From positions 127,453,525 to 127,517,524 of the forward strand of contig CM059187.1 of NCBI GenBank assembly GCA_030323885.1: 64,000 nt of DNA, written 5' to 3'. Every line of letters begins with the position of its first letter. Position 1 is the first letter of the stretch. Made by a program: the position numbers and the translations under genes. The DNA comes from Branchipolynoe longqiensis (taxonomy: Eukaryota; Annelida; Polychaeta; Phyllodocida; Polynoidae). The notes beneath the pieces are model-generated. The model made no database searches and was not told where the DNA came from. It saw only the letters and a list, made by a program, of their open reading frames with translations. Below, in pieces: positions 44,831 through 54,901 of the stretch.

Positions 44831-45262
44831 AGTAAGAGGCTAGGAAACCCCCAGTAAACTGCACTGCAAAGGGGCATGTGATATGTCACGGCCCACCAGC
44901 GGGACGCCCAATGGAAGGTAACCATGCCAAAAGTAGCCAGATAACACACCACACAGCTACGTACAAGCCTATGATATGTAAATAGGAGTAGGCTAGTCTA
45001 GTAATAAGAGTAGAAAAATAAATACATATATACCAAGAAAATCAAAAAAAAATAACATAGGCTACTAACCATACCAACCAATTATCTATCTGCTACTGAA
45101 ATGCAGGCAATCAAATACCTTATCAGCAGCCACTGTGTGGTAAGATAACACCAACACTACAACTGGCCAGCATTGAAAACAAGCCTGGGTACCCGGGCTT
45201 ATATGCTATGGACAGTATAAATACAGCCTCAACAAAAAAAGAAAAAAAAGAGGTTATATTAA
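44831..45262. other. Unique spacer
   Basis: No gene recognised; AT-rich with an A-rich patch near 45231-45250. A TTAA-element scrap follows at 45285-45350 (AATAAGTGCATCAGTGTC). Confidence 0.5.
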
Positions 45263-45359
45263 ATTGACCCAGTATTCCCTTCTATACCGAACCAAATGTT
45301 TAATAAGTGCATCAGTGTCTAAGTTAGATATAGAATCAGATCTAGATATTTGCTTTGGC

Positions 45360-45720
45360 TTTGTATTGTATATACTGCATATATTGTATATATTGTATAT
45401 AGTGCATATAATGTATATGCTGATAATAATCGTGGCTACAACTCCGCCTATTTATATCCGTATAATAACTAATACATATATTATATCTATATTATATCTA
45501 TATTATCTATATTATTTATACTATCTATACTATCTACACTATCTATACTATCTATGCTATCTATACTATCTATACTATTCATACTATCTATACTATCTAT
45601 ACTATCTATATTACAGATATTTAACGTATTATACGCATTACACGTATTACACGTATTACACATATTACACATATTACACATATTACATATTATATATGTT
45701 ATATATATTATATATAAAGT
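45360..45720. repeat. TATACTATCTA and TTACACATA tandem arrays
   Basis: A 10-bp TATACTATCT zone (45500-45610) is followed by a 10-bp TTACACATAT/TTACACGTAT zone (45635-45690) and TA-rich ends. Confidence 0.9.
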
Positions 45721-45785
45721 GGGTGTGCCTGAACCAAGCTACATGGCCTATTGTTCTACATTACACCAATTTACCGCCTGGTATT

Positions 45786-45900
45786 CCAGTGGGGCAGCAC
45801 TATAAAGTCGCCATGAGTGCGCACTGTCACAAGTCGGTACCCGTCCTGATATGACCTTAGATGTTGCTAGGACGTAAAACAACAACAAACAAAACAAACC
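45786..45900 (+). mobile_element. SINE-A 3' half
   Basis: CCAGTGGGGCAGCACTATAA to GACGTAAAACAACAACAAAC; the tRNA-like head is missing. Confidence 0.85.
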
Positions 45901-46280
45901 AATTTTAACCGACCCGCTGGCGCGCTTCATTGTGCAGGTGTATTTGAAGAACCAACCTTATTACAAAGTGCTCACATTAATCGATTAAATTTGGGTGTGT
46001 TTGAGCGTAGTTAACATAAGTTCCAGCATCTTAGTATATATAGTATGGCTATCTGAACCCTGACCCCCGGTGGCCAGGCTCGTGTGCGTGAGTAAATTAC
46101 CATTATGAAGGGTATTTGCACACTTAGCGAATTTCTAAGGCATAACGAGTATGGCTGAGTTCATGGTTGGTGGTTGAACTTGAACGGTAGTGGAATGGTG
46201 GCAGTGGTAAGTGTAGTGTGTACGCATGCGTGGTACAGGGGTAGAGAAGCACGCCACTGGAGGTAGGAATGCCCGCATAT

Positions 46281-46298
46281 ACCGCCAGGGGGAGTGCG
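46281..46298 (+). promoter_or_regulatory. CTCF-like motif
   Basis: ACCGCCAGGGGGAGTGCG, + orientation, just before a (CCACA)n microsatellite. Confidence 0.4.
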
Positions 46299-46302
46299 CT
46301 TC

Positions 46303-46378
46303 GCAACACACCACACTGCACCACACCACACCACACCACACCACACCACACCACACCACACCACACACCACACCACAC
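46303..46378. repeat. (ACCAC)n microsatellite
   Basis: About 14 units of a 5-bp repeat. Confidence 0.92.
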
Positions 46379-46529
46379 CCCCTTCCAACACATGACAATA
46401 GGAGTGTTGTTTCAAGAAGCAGGTGATGGTAGTTACATATACTTATGCCATCCGCTATACCGTGAGTCAGTACTAACACGAGGACCATCAAATTACCCTG
46501 GTCCCACCTGGAATATGTATAGGGTTGAT

Positions 46530-46846
46530 TTTTGGAGTTTTACGTCCTGGCAACATCTAAGGTCAAACCAGGATGGGTACCGGCTTGTGACAGTGCACAC
46601 TCATGGCGACTTTATAGTGCTGCCCCACTGGGAGACCAGGCATCATGACCAGATATCCCACTCAGTCACATTATCCTCATACTGACCTAACCAGCCCTTG
46701 CCCTATCCTATTAATGCTGAGTGCCAGGCTAGGAAGCGACAAGTATCAATTATATAAGTCATTGGTTTGACTCGTCTGGGAACCGAACTCCCGATCTCTC
46801 GCGCTGGAGGCCTGCGCTCTACCGAATCGGCCACCGCGCCCGGTGA
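46530..46846 (-). mobile_element. SINE-A copy, full length
   Basis: Tail GGAGTTTTACGTCCTGGC, body CCCCACTGGGAGACCAGG, and a well-kept head (inverse B box GGGAACCGAACTCCCG, inverse A box CTCTACCGAATCGGCC). Confidence 0.88.
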
Positions 46847-47720
46847 GGACAGTCATTAGGACTGAATACCACTAATACTATTAGTAATAGCCACAGCTTG
46901 ACCAGAGAGACATTAACCAGCCCCAATAAAATCATGGTTTAGCCCTAAATAACTCAGAGAACAGGTTATTTCAAGATATACAAAACCCGACTCGTCATAT
47001 CCGATTCTAATAAATCTGAATAAGCAAAGATGTGTTGGTCAGGTTACTGCCCCTTTAAGAGATAGTGGGGCATTGGCAGAGAAGCCAACATTGTGTGACC
47101 AAAAATAGGAAGATTTTAACATTTTATTAGAAAGATAAATTTCTGTGCGGAAACACGCAACACAACAATCAGACATGTATAATAATACAATATATAATAT
47201 GTATATATAATTATAAACTTTTACATACAAGTCCCATCATGTATCCCACCATGTGTCTATGTATCATTTTCTAGGCTCTGCTTGCCACCTTGAGCTGCTG
47301 ATGTCATTAAGCTGCTGTGAATCGCTGACGTTGCCTGTGAGAGTGAAAATCGGTAGGGATTTGCACATGCAATATCAGACGGCTACGATGGAATTGTAAT
47401 ATCAGAAGAGCGTAGCCAAAATCGGAAGTCTTCCTACAAAATCGGAGCAGTTGGCTTTTCTGCAGTGGGGGTGGGGTGGGGGGTGGGGCGAAATGTATAC
47501 TCAGTATGCTTGGTGTTTTCCGGCAGTCACCCGCACTGTCTGCATGTGTCTGTCCCCACACGGCCTTTAGTAATAGCACCCAGCACCCCCACCCCCACCC
47601 GCCCCCTCAAGAAATTGATTCAGCCGACTTCACCTCAGCAGCACCTTAGATAACACCAGCCATGCAGACAATAAAGTAATCCTTTCCCCCTAAATCAAGG
47701 TCAACTCGTCGCCACATAAA
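46847..47720. other. Spacer, nothing certain
   Basis: Unique sequence with a G-rich patch at 47467-47490. A minus-strand frame at 47307-47579 has no splice or start context. Confidence 0.45.
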
Positions 47721-47725
47721 TCCTA

Positions 47726-48139
47726 GATAAAAGATTCACCCAGTACTTACAGTACAGGGGTGAAAACCAACCCATTAGAAAAGCTGGTGACGAATTTCGA
47801 CATGCTGGGTTAATTAACTGAGCTGGTGAATTCTTAATTCAAGAAGCACAATATAGTCTTTATGTACATCTTCATATTTACCCGATGCTTTTGAGTTGGA
47901 AAATATAATAAAACATATACTTTAATGTAATTTAAAAGTTAAATCAACGGCGTTCTCTGGCCGCCATCTTGTCTTTTTGCATTCTCTCCCATTTCACCAA
48001 CTCTGTGTTGATATAAGTAACCATTTGACACTGGTGCCAGGCATTCTACTTCCTGTTCCATACTAAAGCTATTTTCGCCCGTATTTAGACTACGTTGTCG
48101 TTCACCCCTGTACTGGAAGTACAGGGTGAATCTTTTATC
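47726..48139. mobile_element. TA-flanked MITE, copy 2
   Basis: Perfect inverted ends GATAAAAGATTCACCC, flanked by TA (47724-47725 and 48140-48141). It is inverted relative to 20181-20595, sharing the interior GCCGCCATCTTGTC and TCTCCCATTTCACCAACTCT. Confidence 0.78.
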
Positions 48140-48441
48140 TACATAAGTCCCCGCTGTTATTTCCCAAAGGTACACTATAATTTATTGTTATTATCCTCTG
48201 CTCTTGAGGGAATATTTTAGCTAGATATAGATAAAAGTGAGCACACGAAAAAGGTCACCATGAATAATAATTATTATAACCATAATCATAATGAAACAAC
48301 AGAAAGATTGCAGAGAAAATATTCTCCCATTCTCCATGTCTCTGAACCCCCCCCCCCCCAAGAAAGAACCTACTACAACTACTAATTACAAAAATAATCA
48401 AGAAAACAATGCATCTAAAGTACAGAAGGACTTCTCTTCAG

Positions 48442-48526
48442 CGACTCATGTGATCCCTTCAATATCGGGCCAACTGCTATGTCAGGACGTCATTGATCTG
48501 GATGCAGAGTTGTCCGTTGAAGACAG
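48442..48526 (+). CDS. Candidate exon, paralogous to 32735-32792
   Basis: Acceptor CAGAAGGACTTCTCTTCAG and donor GAAGACAG|GTAATA bracket the frame THVIPSISGQLLCQDVIDLD then AELSVED, ending two bases into a codon. It is homologous to the 32.7 kb candidate over the last 50 or so bases including the donor. The next candidate exon (49262-49297) begins with the single base needed to complete the codon. The frame is open further upstream to 48291, so the true 5' end could differ. No known domain. Confidence 0.45.
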
Positions 48527-48559
48527 GTAATACTGTATGTATGCAGCACCCTTCCCCAA

Positions 48560-49255
48560 CGCTACCGTCCGACCCCCTTCTCCTCGGCTCACCTCCCTGC
48601 CCACCTCCCCTCCCTGCATTCCCCCAGCCCTCTTTCTCCCCCCCCTTCCCGTGTCCCTTTCCTCCCACCCTCATTCCTTCTCACAACCTTCCCTCCCCCC
48701 AACTCTACTCCCCCTTATTCCTACACCTCCCCCTCCTCCCCTCTTCTCCCCGACATCCCTTTCCCTCTCCCTCCCTTCCCGCACCCCCTCCCCCTGCTGC
48801 CACCGTAATCCCTCCCCCTGCCCTCGTCACCTCTCTCCTCCCTTCCACCCTCCTCTCCCCTCTCTTCCCTCCCAATCCTCTCGCCTTCCCTCCCACTCTT
48901 CCGCTTCCATCCTCTCGCCTCCTCTCTTCCCCCCCACTCCCTTCCCCCTTGCGTCCATCCCACATCCCCTCTCTCCCTCCCATCCCCTCCCATCCTCCCC
49001 TCTCCCTCCCCAACTCCCCCTCCCTTCTCATCCCACCTCCTTCCCACCTCCCCTACCATCCCACCTCTCCTCCTTTCCCTCCACCTCCCTTCCCACCCCC
49101 TCCTGGCCACCTCCATTCCCATCCCTCCATCCCCACCATCCAGACCTCCTCTCCATTCGCACCTCCCTTCCCTCCCTACCCTCCCTACCTCCCCTCCATT
49201 CCAACGTCCCCTCCATTTCCACCCTTCCCCTCTCCTCCCATTTCCTCCCATCTTT
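48560..49255 (+). repeat. 700-bp polypyrimidine tract, probable intron
   Basis: Almost pure C/T from the candidate donor at 48526 to the acceptor TTTCTCTAG at 49261. Pro/Ser-rich frames of over 250 codons on the + strand are artefacts. Confidence 0.85.
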
Positions 49256-49261
49256 CTCTAG

Positions 49262-49297
49262 CCGCCCTGAAATAGAAGAGTGGGTCACACTGGGAGT
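49262..49297 (+). CDS. Candidate 36-bp exon following 48442-48526
   Basis: After CCATCTTTCTCTAG the frame RPEIEEWVTLG continues in phase from the 48526 donor. It ends at GTAAGT (49298-49303), an ideal donor; if unspliced, the frame meets TAA at 49299-49301. Microexons are common in animals, but evidence here is splice sites and phase only. Confidence 0.35.
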
Positions 49298-49444
49298 GTA
49301 AGTGTCGCAGGATGAAGGAGTGGGGTGCCAGTAAGTGCACAGTGTGTCATTGTACCTTTGCCCGCCCCGCCCCCATGGCTCGAACCCTTGCAGGTGAGTC
49401 AGGTGATTCAGACAAAAAGCAGGTAACGCATGATCCACGCACAC

Positions 49445-49463
49445 GCCGGCAGGTGGCGCCTCG
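49445..49463 (+). promoter_or_regulatory. CTCF-like motif
   Basis: GCCGGCAGGTGGCGCCTCG, nearly the same core as at 20931-20950. Confidence 0.4.
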
Positions 49464-49883
49464 TGCCATGCGGGCTCACAACCGGAAGTAGTGAGACGGG
49501 GGCAGGGAAGGCGTTGTGGTGTGGGGAGTGGGTGGTTGTGGGGTGGGGTGTGTCTGTGCTGACTGGTTAACACATAATGGGTCTAGTTCCTTTTAAGGTA
49601 TACCGGACATTTCGTCAAGCATCTAAGCAGTATCGGGGGCGGGGGGTGATGGGGGGGGGGGGGTGGCTGAAGCGAAAGTTATTTTTCAGAATCTATGTTT
49701 TAGCTATTCGCTATTACTTATTTCGCTCCATATTACTACATTTTCTTGTCACATGTCTTTTAAATTTAAAACAAAAGCCCCCCCCCCCAAAAAAAAACCC
49801 ACCCCCGAACAACCTAATTATACACCCCCCTCCCCACACACAAATAAATCCACCCCAATAGCACTGCCGAGCAAATGTGCCTG

Positions 49884-50060
49884 TGTAGTAGTCTGCACTC
49901 ACCTTTCAGGCAAGGAGCCGCATAGGTAGGCATAGATAGGGTGATGATATCAAAGAGTCTAGGTGGTGAAATGGCTAGCACACTGGTTCAGAAAGCGAGA
50001 GGTACTGGTTTGCAGGGAAGAAAGTGGTCTCCGGCTAAAATCGTGGCAATCACACCGAGA
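49884..50060 (+). mobile_element. SINE-C (tRNA-like repeat), copy 1
   Basis: A shared leader (TTCAGGCAAGGAGCCGC) precedes TCTAGGTGGTGAAATGGCTA and GCACACTGG. Only two copies are seen (other: 51625-51770). Confidence 0.55.
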
Positions 50061-50740
50061 TTATTACACCGACGGCAAATTTCAACCAAAATGCAGATCT
50101 TCTCCAAATAGACTTAGCACTGTCACTGAGTTTGTCAGGGAATCGCGGGAAAATGTCAGAAGTCAGGCTTCAGCTATCCTTATGATTGTGTTATCACCCA
50201 CAACAAACACTTTCTTGTTTGGGTTTCATGCTCTTGCAACATCTAATTCTAAGTTCATATAAGAACAGGATTCAAAGTAACCAATTGTTGTCATATATAT
50301 ATATATCCTGATTCCTAGGGATTTTGTGAACATTAATCAGTGAATATACCCCAAAACTCGCGGAAATCCGCGAAATCACGGAGATCTTTCACCCCTGGGT
50401 TCGAAACCGGTTCTAGGTACATTATTTCCCTATTTTCATCACCGCCACGACATCAGCAATTTCTGTTCATCTCAGTCTCACGTCTACTTTCACACTTGTT
50501 GCGACTTCTCCACGTTTTCCTGCTGTTGTTGCTGCTTCATCCCTGCTGTTCTAGCCGAGACTATCCGCTTTCTGCCCTCCCGCCATCCTCCAAGGGAATC
50601 CATACGCATCCATTTGCAATCACGCTGCTCTCCCTTTTCATAGGAATTCTCCCCTGTCTCCTGTCAACCCCCCCCCCCCCCACACCCACACACCCACCGA
50701 CAACACCGCTCCACCCTCCTCCAAAGACACTGAGCAGCCC

Positions 50741-51503
50741 CTGGGCCCGTATGCATGGAGCAGTGTTACCGACCCAAAACGCGTTTATGGCGGGATTTCT
50801 GGTTTAGCACAGAAAAGTTGGTATGCATGGAGCAGTGTTAGGCCTAACACCGAGCGTTTAAACTCGGAAATTCTAACTCTGTCATAGCAGGTTTACACGG
50901 TGTTAGTGTTTGGTTAGTGTCCGGATGGAACCCAAATCTACTCAATGCTATCATATTTAACAGAATTACATAAGCAATAAGTGAACTTTTATCAATTTAA
51001 CCCTAAATTCGAACCCTCCTTAAGGCTACCGCCGTATTGGTGGCGATATTAATAGTAATATTTTCGAATCGACGAACGTACAGTCTTGAAATCGCCGCCG
51101 CCGCCAGTATGGAAAGGGAGGTCGATGCGGCGGCGGCGGCGATTTGTTTACATTACGTTCGTCGATTCGAAAATATAACTATTAATATCGCCGCCAATGC
51201 GGCGGTAGCTGCTTAAGGAGGGTTCGAATTTAGGGTTAAATTGATAAAAGTTCACTTATTGCGTATGTAATTCTGTTAAATATGATAGCATTTAATATAT
51301 TTGAGCCTAATATATGGCTACAAACGCAGAGGGATTTCCCAAATCTATAAATACATTCATGTTTAGCTAACACCCACCGTTTAAGCCCCCATGCATACGG
51401 CTTGACATAGTTCTCTATGACGCCGATAACCGGAGTTAGGTACCCGGAGTTAGAGGTATAACACCACACGCCGCTAACACCGCTTCATGCATACGGCCCC
51501 TGG
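50741..51503. mobile_element. Foldback MITE X3 with a long hairpin core
   Basis: Ends are CTGGGCCCGTATGCATGGAG and CTTCATGCATACGGCCCCTGG-like inverse. Inside, 50931-51080 is inverted at about 51153-51307 (CAATGCTATCATATTTAACA with its inverse), and the loop holds a further inverted pair, AATCGCCGCCGCCGCC. The whole would fold into a hairpin with arms of about 150 bp. No coding frame. Related to X1 and X2. Confidence 0.7.
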
Positions 51504-51624
51504 TGGCTAAATAATGACTATATATGAATATAAATAAAAGGTTCAACAACTATACAGCGCACAGCTTGTACAGGATCATGGCCACAGCAACCGGTGTCAT
51601 GGGGGGTGATTAAAATGGGAAATA

Positions 51625-51770
51625 TTGCCCCGAGATCGGGACTCGAACCCACATAGGGGCCAGTGTGCTAACCATTACACCACCTAGGCTCCCTGATATC
51701 ACCATACTGCCAACGCCTACCTGTCTAAGCGGCTCCTTGCCTGAGAGGTTAGTGCAGACCACTACATATG
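51625..51770 (-). mobile_element. SINE-C (tRNA-like repeat), copy 2
   Basis: Minus strand: GGAGCCTAGGTGGTGTAATG, then GTTAGCACACTGG and the B-box-like GGGTTCGAGTCCCG. Both internal-promoter boxes look intact. It is embedded in a longer repeat shared with 49884-50060, so I call it a SINE and not a tRNA gene. Confidence 0.6.
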
Positions 51771-51996
51771 TAATATATATATAAGATACATAAGATTTAT
51801 ACTGTATGTGTATAAACTATATATACTATATATTGTAATATTAGACAGTGTATATACAATATATTACTACAGTATATATGATATATTAAATTGTCCACAC
51901 TATATGAAAAATGTATAATAGATACTATACAATATATAGTATATATTACATGTAGTTCATATAGAATTACATTATAAACACTATATATTATAATAT
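51770..51996. repeat. TA-rich palindromic region
   Basis: ATATATAC/GTATATAT and TACAATATATAGTATATA strings with many short inverted repeats. Confidence 0.75.
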
Positions 51997-52002
51997 ACAT
52001 AC

Positions 52003-52250
52003 ACATTTGTCATTGATAGGCACATTGGTGATTGTGGAGTTGACAGCTTCCTCGCTTTCATCTACAAAGCGTAACTTTGGCGCAAAGGCTACATCTACAA
52101 AAACCTGTGCCAATGAGATCGGCGCCTTCCTCTGACAAGTATAGCTAGATCTAACATTTACCCACCCGCCCGACATCAACTCTGACCCCGCTAAGTCGAC
52201 CGGACACATATTGATTCCCACCCCAACAAAGTAAGCGACATTTCCATAGA
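52003..52250 (-). CDS. Candidate exon, product unknown
   Basis: The minus frame includes YGNVAYFVGVGINMCPVDLA, then MSGGWVNVRSSYTCQRKAPI and FVDVAFAPKLRFVDESEEAV, with balanced composition. It ends at codon boundary DKC with a GTATGT donor (52002-51997). Possible acceptors are CTCCTTCAG near 52260 or GTTTCCTAG near 52287. No domain recognised; two or three cysteines suggest a secreted or extracellular piece, which is inference. Confidence 0.4.
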
Positions 52251-52390
52251 CAAGTCCTACTACTGAAGGAGCCGTGATCAGCACGCTAGGAAACCAAAAT
52301 CTGCGCAGCGAATGGGAATTCATATATGCTGAATAATGTTTTTATTAACAGAGCTGAAAGCGTCTGTAGATGGTCCTTTGAAAGGAAACT

Positions 52391-52409
52391 CTCCAGGTGG
52401 CGCCAATAG
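52391..52409 (+). promoter_or_regulatory. CTCF-like motif
   Basis: CTCCAGGTGGCGCCAATAG, close to the consensus core, + orientation. Confidence 0.4.
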
Positions 52410-52504
52410 TGCTGGCAATCGGAACGGAACGAATGGAGTGAAATAGAGGGTTCATAAGTGTATAGTAAATAGTGGTACATTAATATAATAAAATATGTGA
52501 TGAG

Positions 52505-52594
52505 CTTTGTTATTTATATTCACATAAATTATGTAGCATATATATTTACAGGGAAAAGTACAAAGAATGTTATTGTCCCTAGGAGATAAGCTAC
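52505..52594 (+). repeat. Local duplication, unit 1 copy 1
   Basis: TTGTTATTTATATTCACATA to GAGATAAGCTACT repeats at 53325-53415 with about 88-90 percent identity. Confidence 0.75.
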
Positions 52595-52598
52595 TCAA

Positions 52599-52787
52599 TC
52601 AATCAATAGTTCCATCCTCTAGTCGAGGGTTGGATGCAATGGTTCTCCACTTGTTCCGATGGTGTGCTGTTCTGATAGACTGTGAATAATTCAAGCCTGT
52701 CCACTGTGAAATATTTGTAAACCATGATGTTCTTGGTCTCCCTCTCCCTCTGCTGCCATTCACCTTCCCTTCCAACAATGTACGGTA
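52599..52787 (-). pseudogene. RTE-like reverse transcriptase C-terminus, short copy
   Basis: The minus strand is open for about 62 codons and ends in TGA inside an ATTGATTGATTG tail. The peptide includes LLEGKVNGSRGRGRPRTSW and RNKWRTIASNPR. It differs from 61289-61477 at only two bases in about 190. The element is 5'-truncated at 52787, as target-primed reverse transcription often leaves. Confidence 0.8.
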
Positions 52788-52909
52788 CTAAGTCATCAAT
52801 AATAATAATAGCATTCAGCGACGTATCTGAGCACGGGTATTCTATCTTTCCTTCTTCCTTGCTCCTTTTCTCTCTTTCTCTCTTTCCCCCCTCTCCGAGA
52901 AGTGGACTT

Positions 52910-53196
52910 CAGGGCCGCGTTCAGGGTATGCCTCAGAGACGCCTTTTGGCTTATTTGCGTTCAGGGTGCGTCTCGGAGACGCCTCCCATTTCAGACAGGA
53001 AACAAAAAGCACCTCGAAAATGGCTGCTGTATTCAGTGGTTTCAGCCAATCAGAGCACTTCTTTTCCATTGCAAAATGGCTACTGCCTATGAGGGCGGCC
53101 ATTTTCGAGGCGACAAACTGCTTTTACGATTCAGACTAGTGTGATGTCAGGGATTTCCCCAAGATGTCTCGGAGGCATACCCCGAACACGGCCCTG
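52910..53196. mobile_element. hAT-like-ended MITE, copy 3
   Basis: Best-preserved ends: CAGGGCCGCGTTCAGGGTAT and inverse ATACCCCGAACACGGCCCTG. Interior as in copies 1 and 2. No 8-bp duplication visible. Confidence 0.7.
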
Positions 53197-53324
53197 GTAG
53201 CTCACTCAATATACATGGGCAGATCCCAAACTGGTGTGTAATTATTAAATCTTCCTCGTGGATGGACTAGTGTTAAAGTCAATTTAGACATGATGGGATA
53301 GTGAAAGGGCTGAGCTGAGTACCG

Positions 53325-53415
53325 TTGTTATTTATATTCACATAATAAATTACACATCATATATATTTAAAGGGAAAAGTACAAAGAATTGTATTGTCCC
53401 TACGAGATAAGCTAC
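53325..53415 (+). repeat. Local duplication, unit 1 copy 2
   Basis: Partner of 52505-52594. A second duplicated unit (53197-53290 versus 54133-54225; TCTTCCTCGTGGAT) overlaps the same locus. Confidence 0.7.
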
Positions 53416-53418
53416 TAA

Positions 53419-53958
53419 TGGTGCTGTCACATTACGATGTTTCTCGCCAACGCGCGTCGACGTGTGTAATTTTTTGGCGTAATGTCGGGAGACCTCTGGA
53501 AGTGTTACATGCGCGTTAGGCGCGTGTTGGTAGATGTTGATGGACGGCGACGGTGAGCGTCAGGGTATCGGCGAAGTTTTGTGCTTGCACAAAACTTTCG
53601 ACGTGCGACAACGCGCGACAACATGCGGGTGCCAATATTATGGCGATGTCGACGCACATCGACATCGCTGGAATAACGTTATGTGAATGCTAGGCAGACG
53701 CCACGTGCGCATGAGGGTCAGTCCCACACATTGCGCCAAACTGTTGCTTTTTTTTGTCTGTTGTTGTTTTACGTCCTAGCAACATCTAAGGTCATATCAA
53801 GATGCTGTGCCAAACTTCTTTTTTTTTTCTCACAAGGTCAGCCACACGCTACCAATACGTTGCGCTTACGCTGAAAAGCTTGACGTCTCTTGATGATTAA
53901 AAGTGATTTTGCGCATTGGCAGCACGCCGGCGAGATACGTCATAGTGTGACAGGGCTA
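53419..53958. mobile_element. TAA-flanked 540-bp MITE with CG-rich interior
   Basis: Ends TGGTGCTGTCACATTACG and inverse-like CGTCATAGTGTGACAGGGCTA, with TAA at 53416-53418 and 53959-53961. The interior has ACGCGCGTCGACGTGTG-type palindromes and a SINE-A tail fragment at 53752-53800. It shares the GCTGTCACA terminal core with 1322-1701. Confidence 0.65.
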
Positions 53959-54317
53959 TAAGGCGTTAATAGGTTTCAGCGACTGATCTATAAGCAGGCA
54001 TTCTCTCTCTATTTCTCGTTCTCTACTTCTTTCTTTCTCTCTATATGTCAGGCTTTCTCTCCCCCGCCCTCCCTCCCTCGCTCCCTCTCTAAATGGACTA
54101 GGTGAAATTGATTCCCAAAGGGGGCCTCCCTTCCAGGTAGCTCATTCAATATACAGGAGCAGATTCCCTCCCCAACTGGTGCGTTAAATCTTCCTCGTGG
54201 ATAGACCATTGTTAAAGTGAAAAAGCCGAGCTTCCTTCTGTGTGCACTGTGGGAATATGAACACATCATTGCAAAGGAACTGACTGCTGGAGGGTCCCAC
54301 AAATGCCAGTCGGCTAA

Positions 54318-54658
54318 AGGGTGCATTCCTTACAGGCGGCATGCGGCATGCGGTATGCGAATGCGACAAAAAATCGAAACGCCTTGAAGTCAATGGACTA
54401 CATTCCTTACAAGCGGTATGCGGTATGCGGCATGTGGCATGCGAATACTGAATCGGTCCATGTAACGATCGGTGCGGCATGCGAATGCGAATGGTGCTGC
54501 ATTTGCCATAGAGAACAGCGGTGAGGAAACCTGACACTGTGTGTGGGTGTGGGTGTGGGTGTGGGTGTGGGTGTGCGTGTGGGCGAAAGGACCCATCCCA
54601 TAAGCACGCCGCACGCCGCACGCCGCATACCGCATACCGCGTGTAAGGAATCCTAGCT
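54318..54658. mobile_element. TAA-MITE with GGCATGCGG subterminal repeats
   Basis: Left AGGGTGCATTCCTTACAGG, right inverse GTGTAAGGAATCCTAGCT, TAA at 54315-54317 and 54659-54661. Tandem CGGCATGCGGTATGCG repeats lie just inside both ends. The left-half interior (GACAAAAAATCGAAACGCCT, ATCGGTCC) is shared with 58893-59510, whose subterminal motif differs. Confidence 0.72.
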
Positions 54659-54661
54659 TAA

Positions 54662-54898
54662 AGCTAAGATTCCATATACGTGGTATGCGGTATGTGGTAT
54701 GTGAATGCGATGTGAATCGCAACAAATGCAACAACAAATGGAAAAGCATGTAAACGCATGGTGGTACTTCCATGTGGCAAAGTTGATTGCTCAATGGATC
54801 AATGCAAATGCGACTGCGACTGCGAATGCGACTGCGAATGCGACTGTGAATGTGACTGCAAATGCAAATGGCATGCTGCACAACGCGTATATGGAACC
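54662..54898. mobile_element. MITE abutting the previous element
   Basis: AGCTAAGATTCCATATACG begins directly after the shared TAA; the right end ACGCGTATATGGAACC precedes TTA (54899-54901). The interior has a 12-bp AATGCGACTGCG array (54805-54860). The left end also occurs at 22130. Confidence 0.55.
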
Positions 54899-54901
54899 TT
54901 A

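Noticed and set aside
48493..49301. 254-260 codon Pro/Ser-rich frames, and similar ones at 4.9-5.7, 55.5-56.3 and 60.1-61.1 kb
   Set aside because: Pure pyrimidine or purine tracts cannot encode stops easily; composition alone explains them.
49311..49330. Additional microexon after 49297
   Set aside because: The implied intron would be only 13 bp, too short to splice.
51640..51700. Functional tRNA genes, here and in other tRNA-like heads
   Set aside because: Each head continues into a body shared by other copies; acceptor-stem pairing and a 3' T-run terminator are not evident. They are SINE heads.
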